Counted from the first letter of the stretch, positions 16,674 to 26,344 are shown. The stretch is DNA of 35,488 nucleotides from Tannerella sp. (GCA_031258835.1 JAIRMH010000206.1:1-35488), one strand, 5' to 3'. Numbers and translations: made by a program. The notes: generated by a model from the sequence alone, not told the origin.

Positions 16674-16705
16674 GCAAAAAAAGTGATAACGACTATATTT
16701 TAATT

Positions 16706-17947
16706 ATGGAAAACAGGAACAGGATGAACGCGAAATGGATACCATTGATTTTAGTATTCGCAAGCATTGGTTTTACCGCTTGCAAGCCGCCGGAGAACGA
16801 TGTGGATTTAAATTTGGATTACTGTGTCCTCCAGGCAAAGAAGACCGTACGGCAGATACCGGACTATACGCATATGCCTAATCATATCGACAACGGCGAG
16901 GCAGAATGGCGCTTTACCAGCCCGGGATCATGGACATGCGGCTTTTGGCCGGGTATTCTCTGGTATATTTATGAATATACAAAAGACGATTATTGGAGGA
17001 TAGAGGCGGAAAAATTCACAGAGACAATTATTCCCTGCGCCACGGGACCTGCGCGAAGTCATGATGTAGGGTTCATGGCGTATTGCAGTATTGGAAACGG
17101 ATACAGCCTGACGGGGAATCCGGAATACAAGCGGGCCTTGTTGCAGGCGGCCGATTCGCTTTCGACCTTGTTTAACCCGAATGTAGGGACGTTTTTATCT
17201 TGGCCGAATATGGTGAAACGTATGGATTGGCCGCACAATACGATTATCGATAATATGATGAACATGGAGCTTCTGCTCTGGGCCGCAAAAAGCGGAGGGC
17301 ATAAACGATTGTATGAGATAGCCTGTAAACATGCCGAAACGACGATGAACCACCATTTCCGTACGGATTACGGCGCGTATCATGTAATTGTTTACGACGA
17401 CCGGACGGGCGACTGTATAAAAGGGGTAACCCATCAGGGTTATGCCGACGAAACGATGTGGGCGCGCGGGCAAGCGTGGGCGATCTATGGTTTTACGATG
17501 TTATACCGCGAAACGAAAGACGGACGTTTTCTCGAAACGGCACAGAAAGCGTCGGATGTATTTCTCAAGCGGCTTCCCGAAGACCGGATACCTTACTGGG
17601 ATTTTGACGCTCCGGGGATTCCGGACGAACCGCGCGACGCTTCTGCTGCCGCTATTGCGGCGTCTGCCTTGCTTGAGTTATCGACGTGGACGATCGATAA
17701 GGTGAAGTCGGCGTATTATCTTTCCAATGCAGAGGAAATATTGAAGGAGTTGTCGTCGGAAAGATATCGGAGCGATGGAAAAAACGGCGCGTTCCTGTTA
17801 CATTCCGTCGGTCACATGCCGAACAAAAAGGAAATAGACGCCTCCATCATTTATGCCGACTATTATTATCTGGAAGCGCTGATACGCCTGAAAAAACTAA
17901 AAAACCGGACGCCTCTCAAACGGGAATGTGTAATGGAACGGAAATGA
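16706..17947 (+). CDS. GH88-family unsaturated glucuronyl hydrolase, lipoprotein
   Basis: The product is a glycoside hydrolase of family 88, which removes the 4,5-unsaturated uronic acid left at the non-reducing end by polysaccharide lyases. From the chosen ATG it has 413 residues. It begins with a lipoprotein signal ending in GFTAC (Cys26), so it is probably attached to a membrane. The (alpha/alpha)6 barrel carries the two expected acidic residues, Asp120 in HDVGF and Asp182 in IIDNMMN, equivalent to the pair needed for vinyl-ether hydration in characterised GH88 enzymes. The ATG at 16724 is an equally possible start, with the lipid Cys at 20. It is the first gene of the operon, 48 nt before susC. 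No lyase gene lies in the window. Confidence 0.88.
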   Translation: MENRNRMNAKWIPLILVFASIGFTACKPPENDVDLNLDYCVLQAKKTVRQIPDYTHMPNHIDNGEAEWRFTSPGSWTCGFWPGILWYIYEYTKDDYWRIEAEKFTETIIPCATGPARSHDVGFMAYCSIGNGYSLTGNPEYKRALLQAADSLSTLFNPNVGTFLSWPNMVKRMDWPHNTIIDNMMNMELLLWAAKSGGHKRLYEIACKHAETTMNHHFRTDYGAYHVIVYDDRTGDCIKGVTHQGYADETMWARGQAWAIYGFTMLYRETKDGRFLETAQKASDVFLKRLPEDRIPYWDFDAPGIPDEPRDASAAAIAASALLELSTWTIDKVKSAYYLSNAEEILKELSSERYRSDGKNGAFLLHSVGHMPNKKEIDASIIYADYYYLEALIRLKKLKNRTPLKRECVMERK

Positions 17948-17995
17948 ACGTATAAAAAGCGACATATTTTTTAACAATAATTTTAATATCATGTT

Positions 17996-20900
17996 ATGAA
18001 ACAAAAAAAGAATGATTACAAATTTGCATGGCTGATGATGTTTTTTGCGTGCATGCCTTGCATTCTGAAGGCCGGGATAACGGCTGAACCGGGAAACGAA
18101 GCGATGCAGCAAACGGTAAAAATCAGCGGATCAGTGGTCGACGTCCGGAATGAGCCGATTATCGGAGCTTCGGTAGCAGTCAAAGGGACGACGATTGGCA
18201 TTGTGACGGATATGGACGGGAAATTCACGCTGGATGTTCCGTTCCGGGGAGTGTTACAAGTCTCGTATATCGGATATGTAGCGCAAGAGATCCCCATAGG
18301 AGATAAGACCACGCTCCAAATCATCCTGGTCGAAAACGTGGAATTGCTCGACGAGGTCGTCGTCGTAGGATACGGTACCATGAAACGTTCGGACCTGACG
18401 GGGGCGGTCGCATCGGTGTCAAATAACACATTGACGATTAGTGGGAAAAATAGTCCCATCGGTTCTTTGCAAGGAGTGGCGCCCGGAGTAAACATCGTGA
18501 GATCTAATGCCAAACCGGGAGGAGAGTATTCCATAGATATCCGTGGCATCAGTTCTATTTCCGGTTCGAATACCCCTTTGGTGGTCATTGATGGCATCCC
18601 GGGCGGAAATCTCGATTATGTCAACCCTGATGATATTGAAAAGATAGATATCCTGAAAGACGCATCGGCGACGGCAATATACGGTTCGCGCGGAGCGAAC
18701 GGGGTAATTATCGTTTCTACCAAAAGAGGCGTCGCCGGAAAACCCCGGATTAATTACAGCGGCTATTTCGGCTTCAAAAAATATACCAATATGCCGGATA
18801 TAATGAATGGTGAGGAATATGTCGCTTTTGTAAGGGAAACGGCGAAAGCGATGAATAATAATACGCCCAAAACGGATGAAGAAATATTTACGGATCCCTC
18901 CGAATTGAAAGCCGTACAAGACGGTAATTATTTCGACTGGATCGACGCCATGTCGGAACAGGCAATTATAACTAACCATAGTATCTCTGCTACTGGTGGA
19001 ACCGACGTTGCCAAATACACTCTTGCCGGGGGATACATTAAAGAAGAAGGGATGATTTATCCTCAGAATTACGAACGGTTCAACCTAAGAACAGCGGTAG
19101 ACTTGAAAGCTAATGATTATCTGAGTTTTGGCGGAAGTATGTATCTGACCCATGTATTAAGAGATGTCGGAGCCAATATGCTTCAGGATGCATATCGCCT
19201 GCGCCCGACGCAACATCCGTACAGTCTGGTTACGGGTGAAGAAATATGGCGGTTCAGTAACGGACAGTTTAACCACCTTATTTCGCGTAAAAACGAATTT
19301 CTCAAAACAAAAACAACCAATCTGTTTGGGAACATATATCTTGCCTTAACCCCGGTAAATGGTTTGGAGTTGAAATCCACATTTGCACCCTATATCGAAA
19401 ATGTTCAATCCGGGCAATACAGAGGCGTTTGGACAAAAGCGAACCAGGGGACGTCCGCCGGCGCAACGGCTAATATGCGGAAGTATACTAATACGAATTG
19501 GGTCTGGGACAATATCGTGAATTATAAATGGAAACGCGATCTGCACAGTGTCGACGCTACCGGCGTATTCTCCATGCAACAAACCCAGTACGAAAACGAA
19601 CAGGTAAACGCAAAGGATTTGAAATTCAATTCCCGGTGGTACAATCTGCAGGGTGGCGAGATGACCGCTTTCAGTACGGCGTATACGCAAACAAATCTAA
19701 TGGCCGGTCTGCTTCGCGTTAACTATTCGTTTATGGATAGATACATGATAACCGCCAGCGGACGTTACGACGGCTCATCCAAATTGGCAGAAGGCCATAA
19801 GTGGGCATTCTTTCCTTCTGCCGCGTTAGGCTGGAGAATCAGTGAAGAATCTTTTCTTGCAGATACCGACCGGTTATCTCTTCTGAAACTGCGGTTAAGT
19901 TACGGACAGACAGGTAACGACAATGTAGCCGCTTATTCTTCGGGAGGAACTATTTCCGGTTCGCAGTATTACTCGTTCGCTTCCGACGTGATCGGCAACG
20001 TGCCGAACAATTTGCGAAACAGTAAATTAGGTTGGGAAAAAACTTCGGAATACAATATCGGTATTGATTTCGGATTCTTCAAAAATAGAATATCCGGTAA
20101 TGTAGAATATTATAGCCGTTTGACGGAAGGCTTGATTATGAGTCAGAGCGTACCGGTGCACCTGGGATATTCGAGCATAACTGACAATGTCGGATCGGTA
20201 AGGAATCGAGGGGTTGAATTGGGTTTGAATACAGTCAATATACAAAGCAAAGATTTCGGATGGACAACGCAGATTTCCCTGTCATACAATAAAAATGAAA
20301 TTGTAGACCTTGCCTTTAAAGAAGATTTAGGAGTATATTCGGAACAATTGAAAGGAATGGAAGGCGATTATTCCAATTTATGGATTATAGGTCAACCGAT
20401 TCGTGTAAACTGGAATCTCATGACCATCGGCGTATGGCAGTTGGGAGAAGAAGCGGAAGCCGCAAAATACGGACAGAAGCCGGGACAATTCAGAGTCAGG
20501 GATTTCGACGAAGACGGAACCATCCATAACGATAAAGATCGGGTACTCGACGGTAAAAGAACGCCGGACTGGGTTGGAGGAATGGCCCATACCATCCGGT
20601 ATAAGGAGGTGGATTTTTCATTTCATGTGCACTTTCGTACCGGCGCAAGAGAAAGAAGCCATTTCTTCAATAATTTCGGTTTGCCCACCAATTACGATCT
20701 CAATGTGTTAAACGGAGATTACTGGACGCCCGAAAATCCTTCGAACACAATGGCGCAAGCCTCGAATATGGGACCATATAGAGGCAGTGGCGACGCGGCT
20801 AAAAATGTTTCTCATCTCATGTTCGGTACGGATTTCTTGAAAGTGTCATACATCACGCTGGGCTATACATTCAAACAGAAGTATCTGGACAAACTTAAAG

Positions 20901-21049
20901 CAGGTAATCTGCGGCTATATGTAACCGCTCAAAATCCTTTTACCTTCACGTCTTTTGTTGGCATCGACCCGGAGTTTCCGAGTACGGACACCGGAATATC
21001 CGACATGATGACGGCTAACTATTTAGTGGGATTAAATATTTCATTCTAA
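17996..21049 (+). CDS. susC: SusC/RagA-type TonB-dependent glycan transporter
   Basis: This is the outer-membrane importer of the glycan system: a 22-strand beta-barrel with plug, energised by TonB and capped by the adjacent SusD. The 1017-residue protein has a signal peptide (about 1-26) and a carboxypeptidase-regulatory-like domain (about 42-120, GTTIGIVTDMDGKFTLDVP). The SusC-specific segment DEVVVVGYGTMKRSDLTGAV (about 118-137) is present. The plug ends at YGSRGANGVIIVSTKRG (about 229-245) before the barrel, which finishes in the terminal aromatic NISF. There is no N-terminal STN domain, so it is not expected to signal to an anti-sigma factor; regulation falls to the neighbouring AraC-type sensor. 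SusD follows 18 nt downstream. The exact glycan cannot be read from the sequence. Confidence 0.95.
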   Translation: MKQKKNDYKFAWLMMFFACMPCILKAGITAEPGNEAMQQTVKISGSVVDVRNEPIIGASVAVKGTTIGIVTDMDGKFTLDVPFRGVLQVSYIGYVAQEIPIGDKTTLQIILVENVELLDEVVVVGYGTMKRSDLTGAVASVSNNTLTISGKNSPIGSLQGVAPGVNIVRSNAKPGGEYSIDIRGISSISGSNTPLVVIDGIPGGNLDYVNPDDIEKIDILKDASATAIYGSRGANGVIIVSTKRGVAGKPRINYSGYFGFKKYTNMPDIMNGEEYVAFVRETAKAMNNNTPKTDEEIFTDPSELKAVQDGNYFDWIDAMSEQAIITNHSISATGGTDVAKYTLAGGYIKEEGMIYPQNYERFNLRTAVDLKANDYLSFGGSMYLTHVLRDVGANMLQDAYRLRPTQHPYSLVTGEEIWRFSNGQFNHLISRKNEFLKTKTTNLFGNIYLALTPVNGLELKSTFAPYIENVQSGQYRGVWTKANQGTSAGATANMRKYTNTNWVWDNIVNYKWKRDLHSVDATGVFSMQQTQYENEQVNAKDLKFNSRWYNLQGGEMTAFSTAYTQTNLMAGLLRVNYSFMDRYMITASGRYDGSSKLAEGHKWAFFPSAALGWRISEESFLADTDRLSLLKLRLSYGQTGNDNVAAYSSGGTISGSQYYSFASDVIGNVPNNLRNSKLGWEKTSEYNIGIDFGFFKNRISGNVEYYSRLTEGLIMSQSVPVHLGYSSITDNVGSVRNRGVELGLNTVNIQSKDFGWTTQISLSYNKNEIVDLAFKEDLGVYSEQLKGMEGDYSNLWIIGQPIRVNWNLMTIGVWQLGEEAEAAKYGQKPGQFRVRDFDEDGTIHNDKDRVLDGKRTPDWVGGMAHTIRYKEVDFSFHVHFRTGARERSHFFNNFGLPTNYDLNVLNGDYWTPENPSNTMAQASNMGPYRGSGDAAKNVSHLMFGTDFLKVSYITLGYTFKQKYLDKLKAGNLRLYVTAQNPFTFTSFVGIDPEFPSTDTGISDMMTANYLVGLNISF

Positions 21050-21067
21050 CATTATAATTCTAAATAT

Positions 21068-22870
21068 ATGAAAAGTAAAGTTTATTATTTGTCAAAAATA
21101 TTGTCCGGAATACTCCTGTTGAGCGTTTGCGCATGCTCTGATTTCCTGGAAGAAGTGAATTGGTCAAGCCAGACCGCCGATGTTTATTTTCAAACAAAAT
21201 CAGGATATGAGAGTTTGATTAACGGTTGCTATACAAATCTGCGTTCCATTTATAACAGCAAAGATTATATTATTGTTACGCAATTGGGAACAGATATCGG
21301 GACGCAGACCTATTCGGGAAACGTGACTCCGATTAATCAATACACGACAACGTTCGATTCCAATCAAGGCAACATTTTTGCTTACTGGAGTGCTTTGTAT
21401 TCTGCATTGAAAAATGCGAATGCCGCCATAGATAGAGCAGGGAAAGTGATACTGAAAGAAAATGACCCCGACGGTATTGAACCTGCGACGCTGGAACAAC
21501 GAATCGCAGAAGCGAAAACGCTTCGAGCCTTGTATCTTTTTGAAATCGTCAGAAACTGGGGACAAGCGCCATTATTAGTCAACGAACCTGTGGCGCCGGA
21601 AAAATCCGCACAGTTAAATTCGGGAGAAGAGTTTTATGACCGGATATTAAAGGATTTGAACGATGCAATCAGCGTATTGCCCATCCGTCAGACAGGAACG
21701 AATTACGGCAGAGTCTCCGGCGCTATGGCGCAACATTTACGCGCACTCGTTTATCTGACGAGAGGATATCAAAGTTATGCCGATGCAAATGATTTTACGA
21801 ACGCAGTCAATGACGCAAAAAACGTAATCGAAAACTCCGGCCATACTTTGCTCGACGATTATCAATCGGTTCATGCCCAATCGAATGAGACGAATTCTGA
21901 AATTATTTTCAGTATCGGTTTTTCATCGGCAGCCAATCATAACGTGAACTTCTACCCAAAGTTATATTTGTTCTCCTACCGGGAAGGATGGATTGGCTTG
22001 TCTAAAGATTCTTATTACAGCAATGATGACGCCACTTTACTTCCGACCAAATACATGTATCTGTTGGCAGACTGGCATAAAGATCGCCGTCCGGAAGTCA
22101 CTTTTATGAGTCCCGTTAATGGCGATCCGGTAACTTCGACCGACGGGCGGAATACCGGTAAAAACTGGTTTCAATGTACAATGCCCATTTCCGGCCGGTT
22201 TGCATTGGGCGATACGGTGATTTATTTCCCTGTACCGACCGACCCCCATCATAAATATTGGACAGATGAAGACAAACAAACAGCGCCATACGTGGTTTAT
22301 AATTTTCCGACAGGCGATCCGTCCGACATGTCGACCGACGAATATTTTCGAAACGGATATCAATCAACCAGTGCACAGACACGCTGCTGGTTACCGGTCT
22401 GGAAATTCAAGGATAAAAATACGACTTATCTGGAAAATAATAATTCTACCGGCACAAGAGATATTTATCTATATCGTCTGGCCGAGACTTATCTGATTGC
22501 AGCCGAAGCTTCTGTGATGAAAAATGACAATGCCAACGCTCTTTTCTATTTGAATAAAGTACGGCAACGAGCGGAGAAAATACCGGGCAGCTTGATAAAA
22601 CCGGAAGGGTCGACCGTAAGCATCGACGATATTCTCAACGAACGGGCTATCGAATTATTTGGAGAAGCGCCCCGCTGGAACGACCTGCAAAGAACAGGGA
22701 AATTGAACGAACGGGTACTGAAATACAATTGGGATGTGACGAATATTACTGGTGGTATTCCTACTCAATTGACAGAAAAGACAACAAAATTCCAACTGCG
22801 CCCCATACCCCTTCAATGGCTCAACTCTCTCTCTAACGGACAGGAACTGGGGAATAATCCCGGATGGTAA
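21068..22870 (+). CDS. susD: SusD/RagB-type glycan-binding lipoprotein
   Basis: This surface lipoprotein forms the lid of the SusC transporter and binds the incoming oligosaccharide. The 600 residues begin with a lipoprotein signal ending VCAC (lipid Cys23). The N-terminal helical TPR-like region contains AEAKTLRALYLFEIVRNWG (about 149-167), typical of SusD. The C-terminal NERAIELFGEAPRWNDLQR is the conserved RagB/SusD motif, and the protein ends at the LNNPGW-like tail LGNNPGW. It sits directly between susC (18 nt) and the GH97 gene (16 nt), so all are probably on one transcript. The ligand-contact residues of SusD proteins vary too much to name the sugar. Confidence 0.95.
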   Translation: MKSKVYYLSKILSGILLLSVCACSDFLEEVNWSSQTADVYFQTKSGYESLINGCYTNLRSIYNSKDYIIVTQLGTDIGTQTYSGNVTPINQYTTTFDSNQGNIFAYWSALYSALKNANAAIDRAGKVILKENDPDGIEPATLEQRIAEAKTLRALYLFEIVRNWGQAPLLVNEPVAPEKSAQLNSGEEFYDRILKDLNDAISVLPIRQTGTNYGRVSGAMAQHLRALVYLTRGYQSYADANDFTNAVNDAKNVIENSGHTLLDDYQSVHAQSNETNSEIIFSIGFSSAANHNVNFYPKLYLFSYREGWIGLSKDSYYSNDDATLLPTKYMYLLADWHKDRRPEVTFMSPVNGDPVTSTDGRNTGKNWFQCTMPISGRFALGDTVIYFPVPTDPHHKYWTDEDKQTAPYVVYNFPTGDPSDMSTDEYFRNGYQSTSAQTRCWLPVWKFKDKNTTYLENNNSTGTRDIYLYRLAETYLIAAEASVMKNDNANALFYLNKVRQRAEKIPGSLIKPEGSTVSIDDILNERAIELFGEAPRWNDLQRTGKLNERVLKYNWDVTNITGGIPTQLTEKTTKFQLRPIPLQWLNSLSNGQELGNNPGW

Positions 22871-22886
22871 AAATGTATCAAACATC

Positions 22887-24773
22887 ATGAGTAAGTTATT
22901 TTACGGTTTAGTATTATTAATGTACGGTATGGTCGTGTATGCCAACGAAGCGACCATCGGTTCGCCCGACGGCAAGTATCTGATGAAGGTATACGACCGC
23001 GACGGGAAGGCTTGGTTTTCCATTGATTACGAAGGCAAACCCATTATTTTGGAGTCTCAACTCGGCATCAATGGCAACGGGGAATGGCGAGACAACCTGC
23101 GCGTAGACAAATCGGTTTTCACATTTGTGGACACGCTGTGGAAACCCGTCTACGGCGAACGGGAGATCGTCCGCGATTGCTACAATCAGTATGAAATCAC
23201 GCTGACAAATCCGGATAATCCCCGCCGCCATCTCTGCCTGATTGTCCGGGCTTACAACGAAGGCGTTGCTTTCCGCTATTTCTTTCCGGGCAACGAATAC
23301 CTGCACATCACCCGCGAATATACGCAATACACCTTGCCGGAAGGGACAAAATCTTATCATACGAAACGGGCGCAATCCGTCTATGAGCTATTGCCGTTGC
23401 GCGACTGGCCGGGAGAAAGCGAACGTCCGCTACTGCTCAAAACGCCCCAAGGCCAGTATGTGCTACTGACCGAGGCCGAAGTCGTCCATTATGTGCGTAC
23501 CAAATTCGTTTTAGACGCCGGGAAACCTAATACCATCACAGGCGTCATGTATGGAGATGTAGACCACATTGCCCCGTACAGGACGCCCTGGAGGGTGATT
23601 ATGGCCGCCGGAAAAGCCGGTCAATTGATCGAAAACAATGACTTGCTGCTCAATCTCAATCCGCCGTGCGAAATTGAAAACACCGGATGGATACGCCCCG
23701 GAAAAGTCATGCGCGAGGTGACGTTGACAACTGGAGGCGGTAAGGCACTGGTCGATTTTGCCGTCAAACGCAACCTGCAATATATCCATTTCGACACCGG
23801 ATGGTACGGCCCGGAAGGAAGCAAGGATTCCGATGCCACCACAGTTTCTATTGATCCCGCGCGCGGCAAAGACCCCGACGCCCTCAACCTGAAAGAAGTC
23901 ATAGAATATGCGCGGAGGCGGAATGTCGGCGTCTTCCTGTATGTAAACCAGCGCGCGCTGTATCAACAGTTGGATGAAATATTGCCGTTATACAGAAGTT
24001 GGGGCGTGGCCGGTGTTAAATTCGGATTTGTGATGGTAGGTTCACAGTTCTGGACTACATGGATGCATGAGGCGGTGAAAAAATGCGCCGAATACGGATT
24101 GATGGTGGATATTCACGACGAATACCGTCCTACGGGATTCAGCCGTACCTATCCCAATCTGATGACGCAGGAGGGCATCTACGGCAATGAAGAATTTCCC
24201 GACGCCACTCACAATGTAACGCTTCCTTTCACGCGTTTCACGCAAGGCGCCGCCGATTATACCATCTGCTACTATCGTCGAAAATGGGATGAGGACACTC
24301 AACCCGACACCGACCACGGCCTCGTCAACGCCCGGCTGCTGAAAACGACGGCAGCGCATCAACTGGCTATGGCTGTAGTCTATTACAGTCCCCTGCAATA
24401 CATGTACTGGTACGACAAGCCTTACGAAAGTCAAGATGAACCGGAGTTGGAATTTTTCGATCGAGCGCCGACGGTTTGGGATGATACGAAAGTGATTTGC
24501 GGCGAACCGGGTCAATACATTTCTATCGCTCGTCGTAGCGGTGCCGACTGGTTCGTAGGTACGATGACCAACAATGACGGACGTAAATTAGACATCCCGC
24601 TGGATTTCCTTCCTGCAGGGAAAATGTATACCGCACATATCTACTATGACGACCCAAAATCGAAAATCCGTACCAAAGTAAGCGTCAAAACCTTGACGGT
24701 TAATAAAAAATCCGTACTTGAAACCGTCCTGTCCCCTTCCGGCGGACAGGCTGTATGGATCGAAGCGCAATAA
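22887..24773 (+). CDS. Glycoside hydrolase family 97 (SusB-like alpha-glycosidase)
   Basis: This is a periplasmic or secreted alpha-glycosidase of family GH97, whose members are inverting alpha-glucosidases (SusB) or retaining alpha-galactosidases. The 628 residues comprise a signal peptide (about 1-19) and an N-terminal beta-sandwich (about 20-275). A (beta/alpha)8 barrel follows (about 276-530), then a C-terminal beta domain. In retaining members an Asp nucleophile follows a VK motif; here the strand reads GVKFGFV, with Gly380 at that place, as I recall for inverting SusB (VKTGYVG). HDEYRPTG (410-417) and QEG (428-430) provide candidate acid/base glutamates. An inverting mechanism is therefore likelier, but the sugar specificity is open. 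It is the last gene of the operon; no clear terminator follows. Confidence 0.9.
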   Translation: MSKLFYGLVLLMYGMVVYANEATIGSPDGKYLMKVYDRDGKAWFSIDYEGKPIILESQLGINGNGEWRDNLRVDKSVFTFVDTLWKPVYGEREIVRDCYNQYEITLTNPDNPRRHLCLIVRAYNEGVAFRYFFPGNEYLHITREYTQYTLPEGTKSYHTKRAQSVYELLPLRDWPGESERPLLLKTPQGQYVLLTEAEVVHYVRTKFVLDAGKPNTITGVMYGDVDHIAPYRTPWRVIMAAGKAGQLIENNDLLLNLNPPCEIENTGWIRPGKVMREVTLTTGGGKALVDFAVKRNLQYIHFDTGWYGPEGSKDSDATTVSIDPARGKDPDALNLKEVIEYARRRNVGVFLYVNQRALYQQLDEILPLYRSWGVAGVKFGFVMVGSQFWTTWMHEAVKKCAEYGLMVDIHDEYRPTGFSRTYPNLMTQEGIYGNEEFPDATHNVTLPFTRFTQGAADYTICYYRRKWDEDTQPDTDHGLVNARLLKTTAAHQLAMAVVYYSPLQYMYWYDKPYESQDEPELEFFDRAPTVWDDTKVICGEPGQYISIARRSGADWFVGTMTNNDGRKLDIPLDFLPAGKMYTAHIYYDDPKSKIRTKVSVKTLTVNKKSVLETVLSPSGGQAVWIEAQ

Positions 24774-24794
24774 AATGATTTATCGTGATTTTTG

Positions 24795-24825
24795 TTGCAT
24801 TTATAATAATCTTCTATTATTTTTG
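24795..24825 (+). promoter_or_regulatory. Promoter of the Uma2-like gene
   Basis: TTG (24795-24797), 20 nt, then TATTTTTG (24818-24825) match the Bacteroidota consensus. The predicted start near 24832 leaves about 20 nt before the ATG at 24853. Confidence 0.6.
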
Positions 24826-24852
24826 CGCTAAATAATTAAAAATATAGGAACA

Positions 24853-25371
24853 ATGGATATTACGCTTGATACAAATAAACGTTATACGTATGCCGATTAT
24901 CTGACATGGATAGATAATCAGACGCGGGAATTATTGGATGGTTTCATTCGTTTAATGTCGCCGGCCCCGACGTTGACGCAGGCGAAAATCTCACGAAAGT
25001 TATTGCTGTTTTTGGGTAATTATATTGAAAAAAATAATGGAAAATGTCAGGTTTTTACCGCACCTTTTGATGTTCGTTTACCCCAAAAGCCGGATGAGGT
25101 TGCCGACGACAAAATATATACGGTCGTGCAACCGGATCTCTGCATCGTTTGTGATGAATCCAAATTAGACGAGCGCGGTTGCCTGGGGGCGCCCGATATG
25201 GTTGTGGAAATACTGTCGTTGTCTTCACAGAAGTATGATTTGAACGAGAAATGTTTTATTGAGATAAAATTTGCAAGCATTGTCAACCTGCATTTTTATA
25301 ACAGCCGGAACAGTCTGTCCGGATATTCTCCGGCGTCGATTAGGGCCTGGATTTTATCTACGACGTTTTGA
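24853..25371 (+). pseudogene. Uma2-family (DUF820) endonuclease gene, 3'-truncated
   Basis: The first 135 or so residues match the Uma2/DUF820 restriction-endonuclease-like fold: YADYLTW near the start, then LLDGFIRLMSPAPT, QPDLCIVCD and GAPDMVVEILSLSSQKYD, which hold the PD-(D/E)XK acidic residues. Beyond LNEK the sequence no longer follows the family, which normally continues into a helix and a WIVDP-like strand (about 185-200 residues in all). The final 25 or so codons are antisense to the convergent nucleotidyltransferase. The gene is therefore probably truncated around 25255-25295, though its promoter and start look intact. Uma2 genes are common in cyanobacteria and some Bacteroidota, and their role is poorly known. 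Confidence 0.65.
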
Positions 25372-26207
25372 CGGTCGGCGATATAGGTTACGCCAAACCA
25401 TTTTGAGGCGGTGTCGAGCACTTTTACACGTGCGATATTTTTCGTTACAAGTTCGTTAACCATCAGCGGAATAAAATATTCGCTTTTGAGATTGTCCATA
25501 TTTTTGCGTAAAAACTCTTTGAAATATTCTTCCGAGTATTCGAAATAGTCCGGTGTGAACCCCCACATGTTCATAGACACGGGCGTGTTCTCGTCAAGAA
25601 TTACTTTTTCGCCGTTCTCGTCAACGAACTGTATATCACCGTCGATACGTTCGATGGCAGTACGTTCGACGACGGTTGCGAGGTATCCGTCGGCATCCGT
25701 ACCGCATACGCCGCGCGCCACCGAGCCGCTTTCGCTCAACGTATTACCGACGCGGAAACCGACCATGCAGTAATCGTTTTTCTTCTCGCCGGCGACAGAA
25801 AGCTCTTTTCCTAATACCTCAAAGCTGTCGCGTCCGTAAAAATCGTCCGCATTGATAACGGCAAAAGGCTCTTTTATGACATCCTTACCCATCAGCACGG
25901 CATGGTTTGTACCCCATGGTTTAGTGCGCCCTTCGGGGCAAAAGAAACCTTCCGGCAATTTATCCAACGACTGGAAAACGATATCGACGGGTATATGATT
26001 TTCATATTTACTGAGAATCTTCTCCCGGAAATCGTCTTCGAAATCTTTTCGTATGACGAATACTACTTTGCCGAATCCTCCGCGGATCGCGTCGAAAATG
26101 GAATAATCCATAATTGTTTCGCCGTTTGGGCCCAGTCCGTCTAATTGTTTCAAACCTCCATAGCGGCTGCCCATTCCTGCAGCAAGTACAAATAACGTTG
26201 GTTTCAT
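25296..26207 (-). CDS. Sugar-phosphate nucleotidyltransferase family protein
   Basis: This 303-residue cytoplasmic enzyme belongs to the NTP_transferase (glucose-1-phosphate thymidylyl-/uridylyl-transferase-like) fold, which joins a sugar phosphate to an NTP. The N-terminal nucleotide loop LAAGMGSRYGGLKQL (8-22) and the metal-binding NADDFYG (119-125) are intact. The C-terminal third (SMNMWGFTPDYFEY onward) follows a Bacteroidota subgroup whose substrate I cannot name; some members sit beside sugar kinases, but none is present here. It is transcribed leftward from the divergent gap shared with the DUF5686 gene. Its 3' end overlaps the last codons of the broken Uma2 frame by 76 nt. Confidence 0.85.
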   Translation of the reverse strand: MKPTLFVLAAGMGSRYGGLKQLDGLGPNGETIMDYSIFDAIRGGFGKVVFVIRKDFEDDFREKILSKYENHIPVDIVFQSLDKLPEGFFCPEGRTKPWGTNHAVLMGKDVIKEPFAVINADDFYGRDSFEVLGKELSVAGEKKNDYCMVGFRVGNTLSESGSVARGVCGTDADGYLATVVERTAIERIDGDIQFVDENGEKVILDENTPVSMNMWGFTPDYFEYSEEYFKEFLRKNMDNLKSEYFIPLMVNELVTKNIARVKVLDTASKWFGVTYIADRQNVVDKIQALIDAGEYPDRLFRLL

Positions 26208-26262
26208 ATCAAATTGCTATTAAAAATGTTTTTTTTATTCTTATTCTATTAATTTAATCGCG

Positions 26263-26270
26263 CAAATATA
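26263..26270 (-). promoter_or_regulatory. Possible -7 element of the nucleotidyltransferase gene
   Basis: The minus strand reads TATATTTG, an exact TAnnTTTG match, giving a predicted leader of about 49 nt. The -33 region is T-rich without a clear TTG. It lies close to the divergent plus-strand promoter. Confidence 0.35.
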
Positions 26271-26279
26271 CATTGTTTT

Positions 26280-26309
26280 TTGTCAAATGAAAAATAAAAC
26301 CGACCTTTG
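26280..26309 (+). promoter_or_regulatory. Candidate promoter of the DUF5686 gene
   Basis: TTG (26280-26282, within a T-run), 19 nt, then GACCTTTG (26302-26309), which has one mismatch to TAnnTTTG. The predicted start near 26316 leaves about 29 nt before the ATG. Confidence 0.4.
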
Positions 26310-26344
26310 CCCCTGTTTATTGTAAATATGAACGATTTTAAGGA

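Noticed and set aside
16616-16705. Upstream start of the GH88 ORF
   Set aside because: It lies ahead of the predicted transcription start and would place 30 non-hydrophobic residues before the lipoprotein signal.
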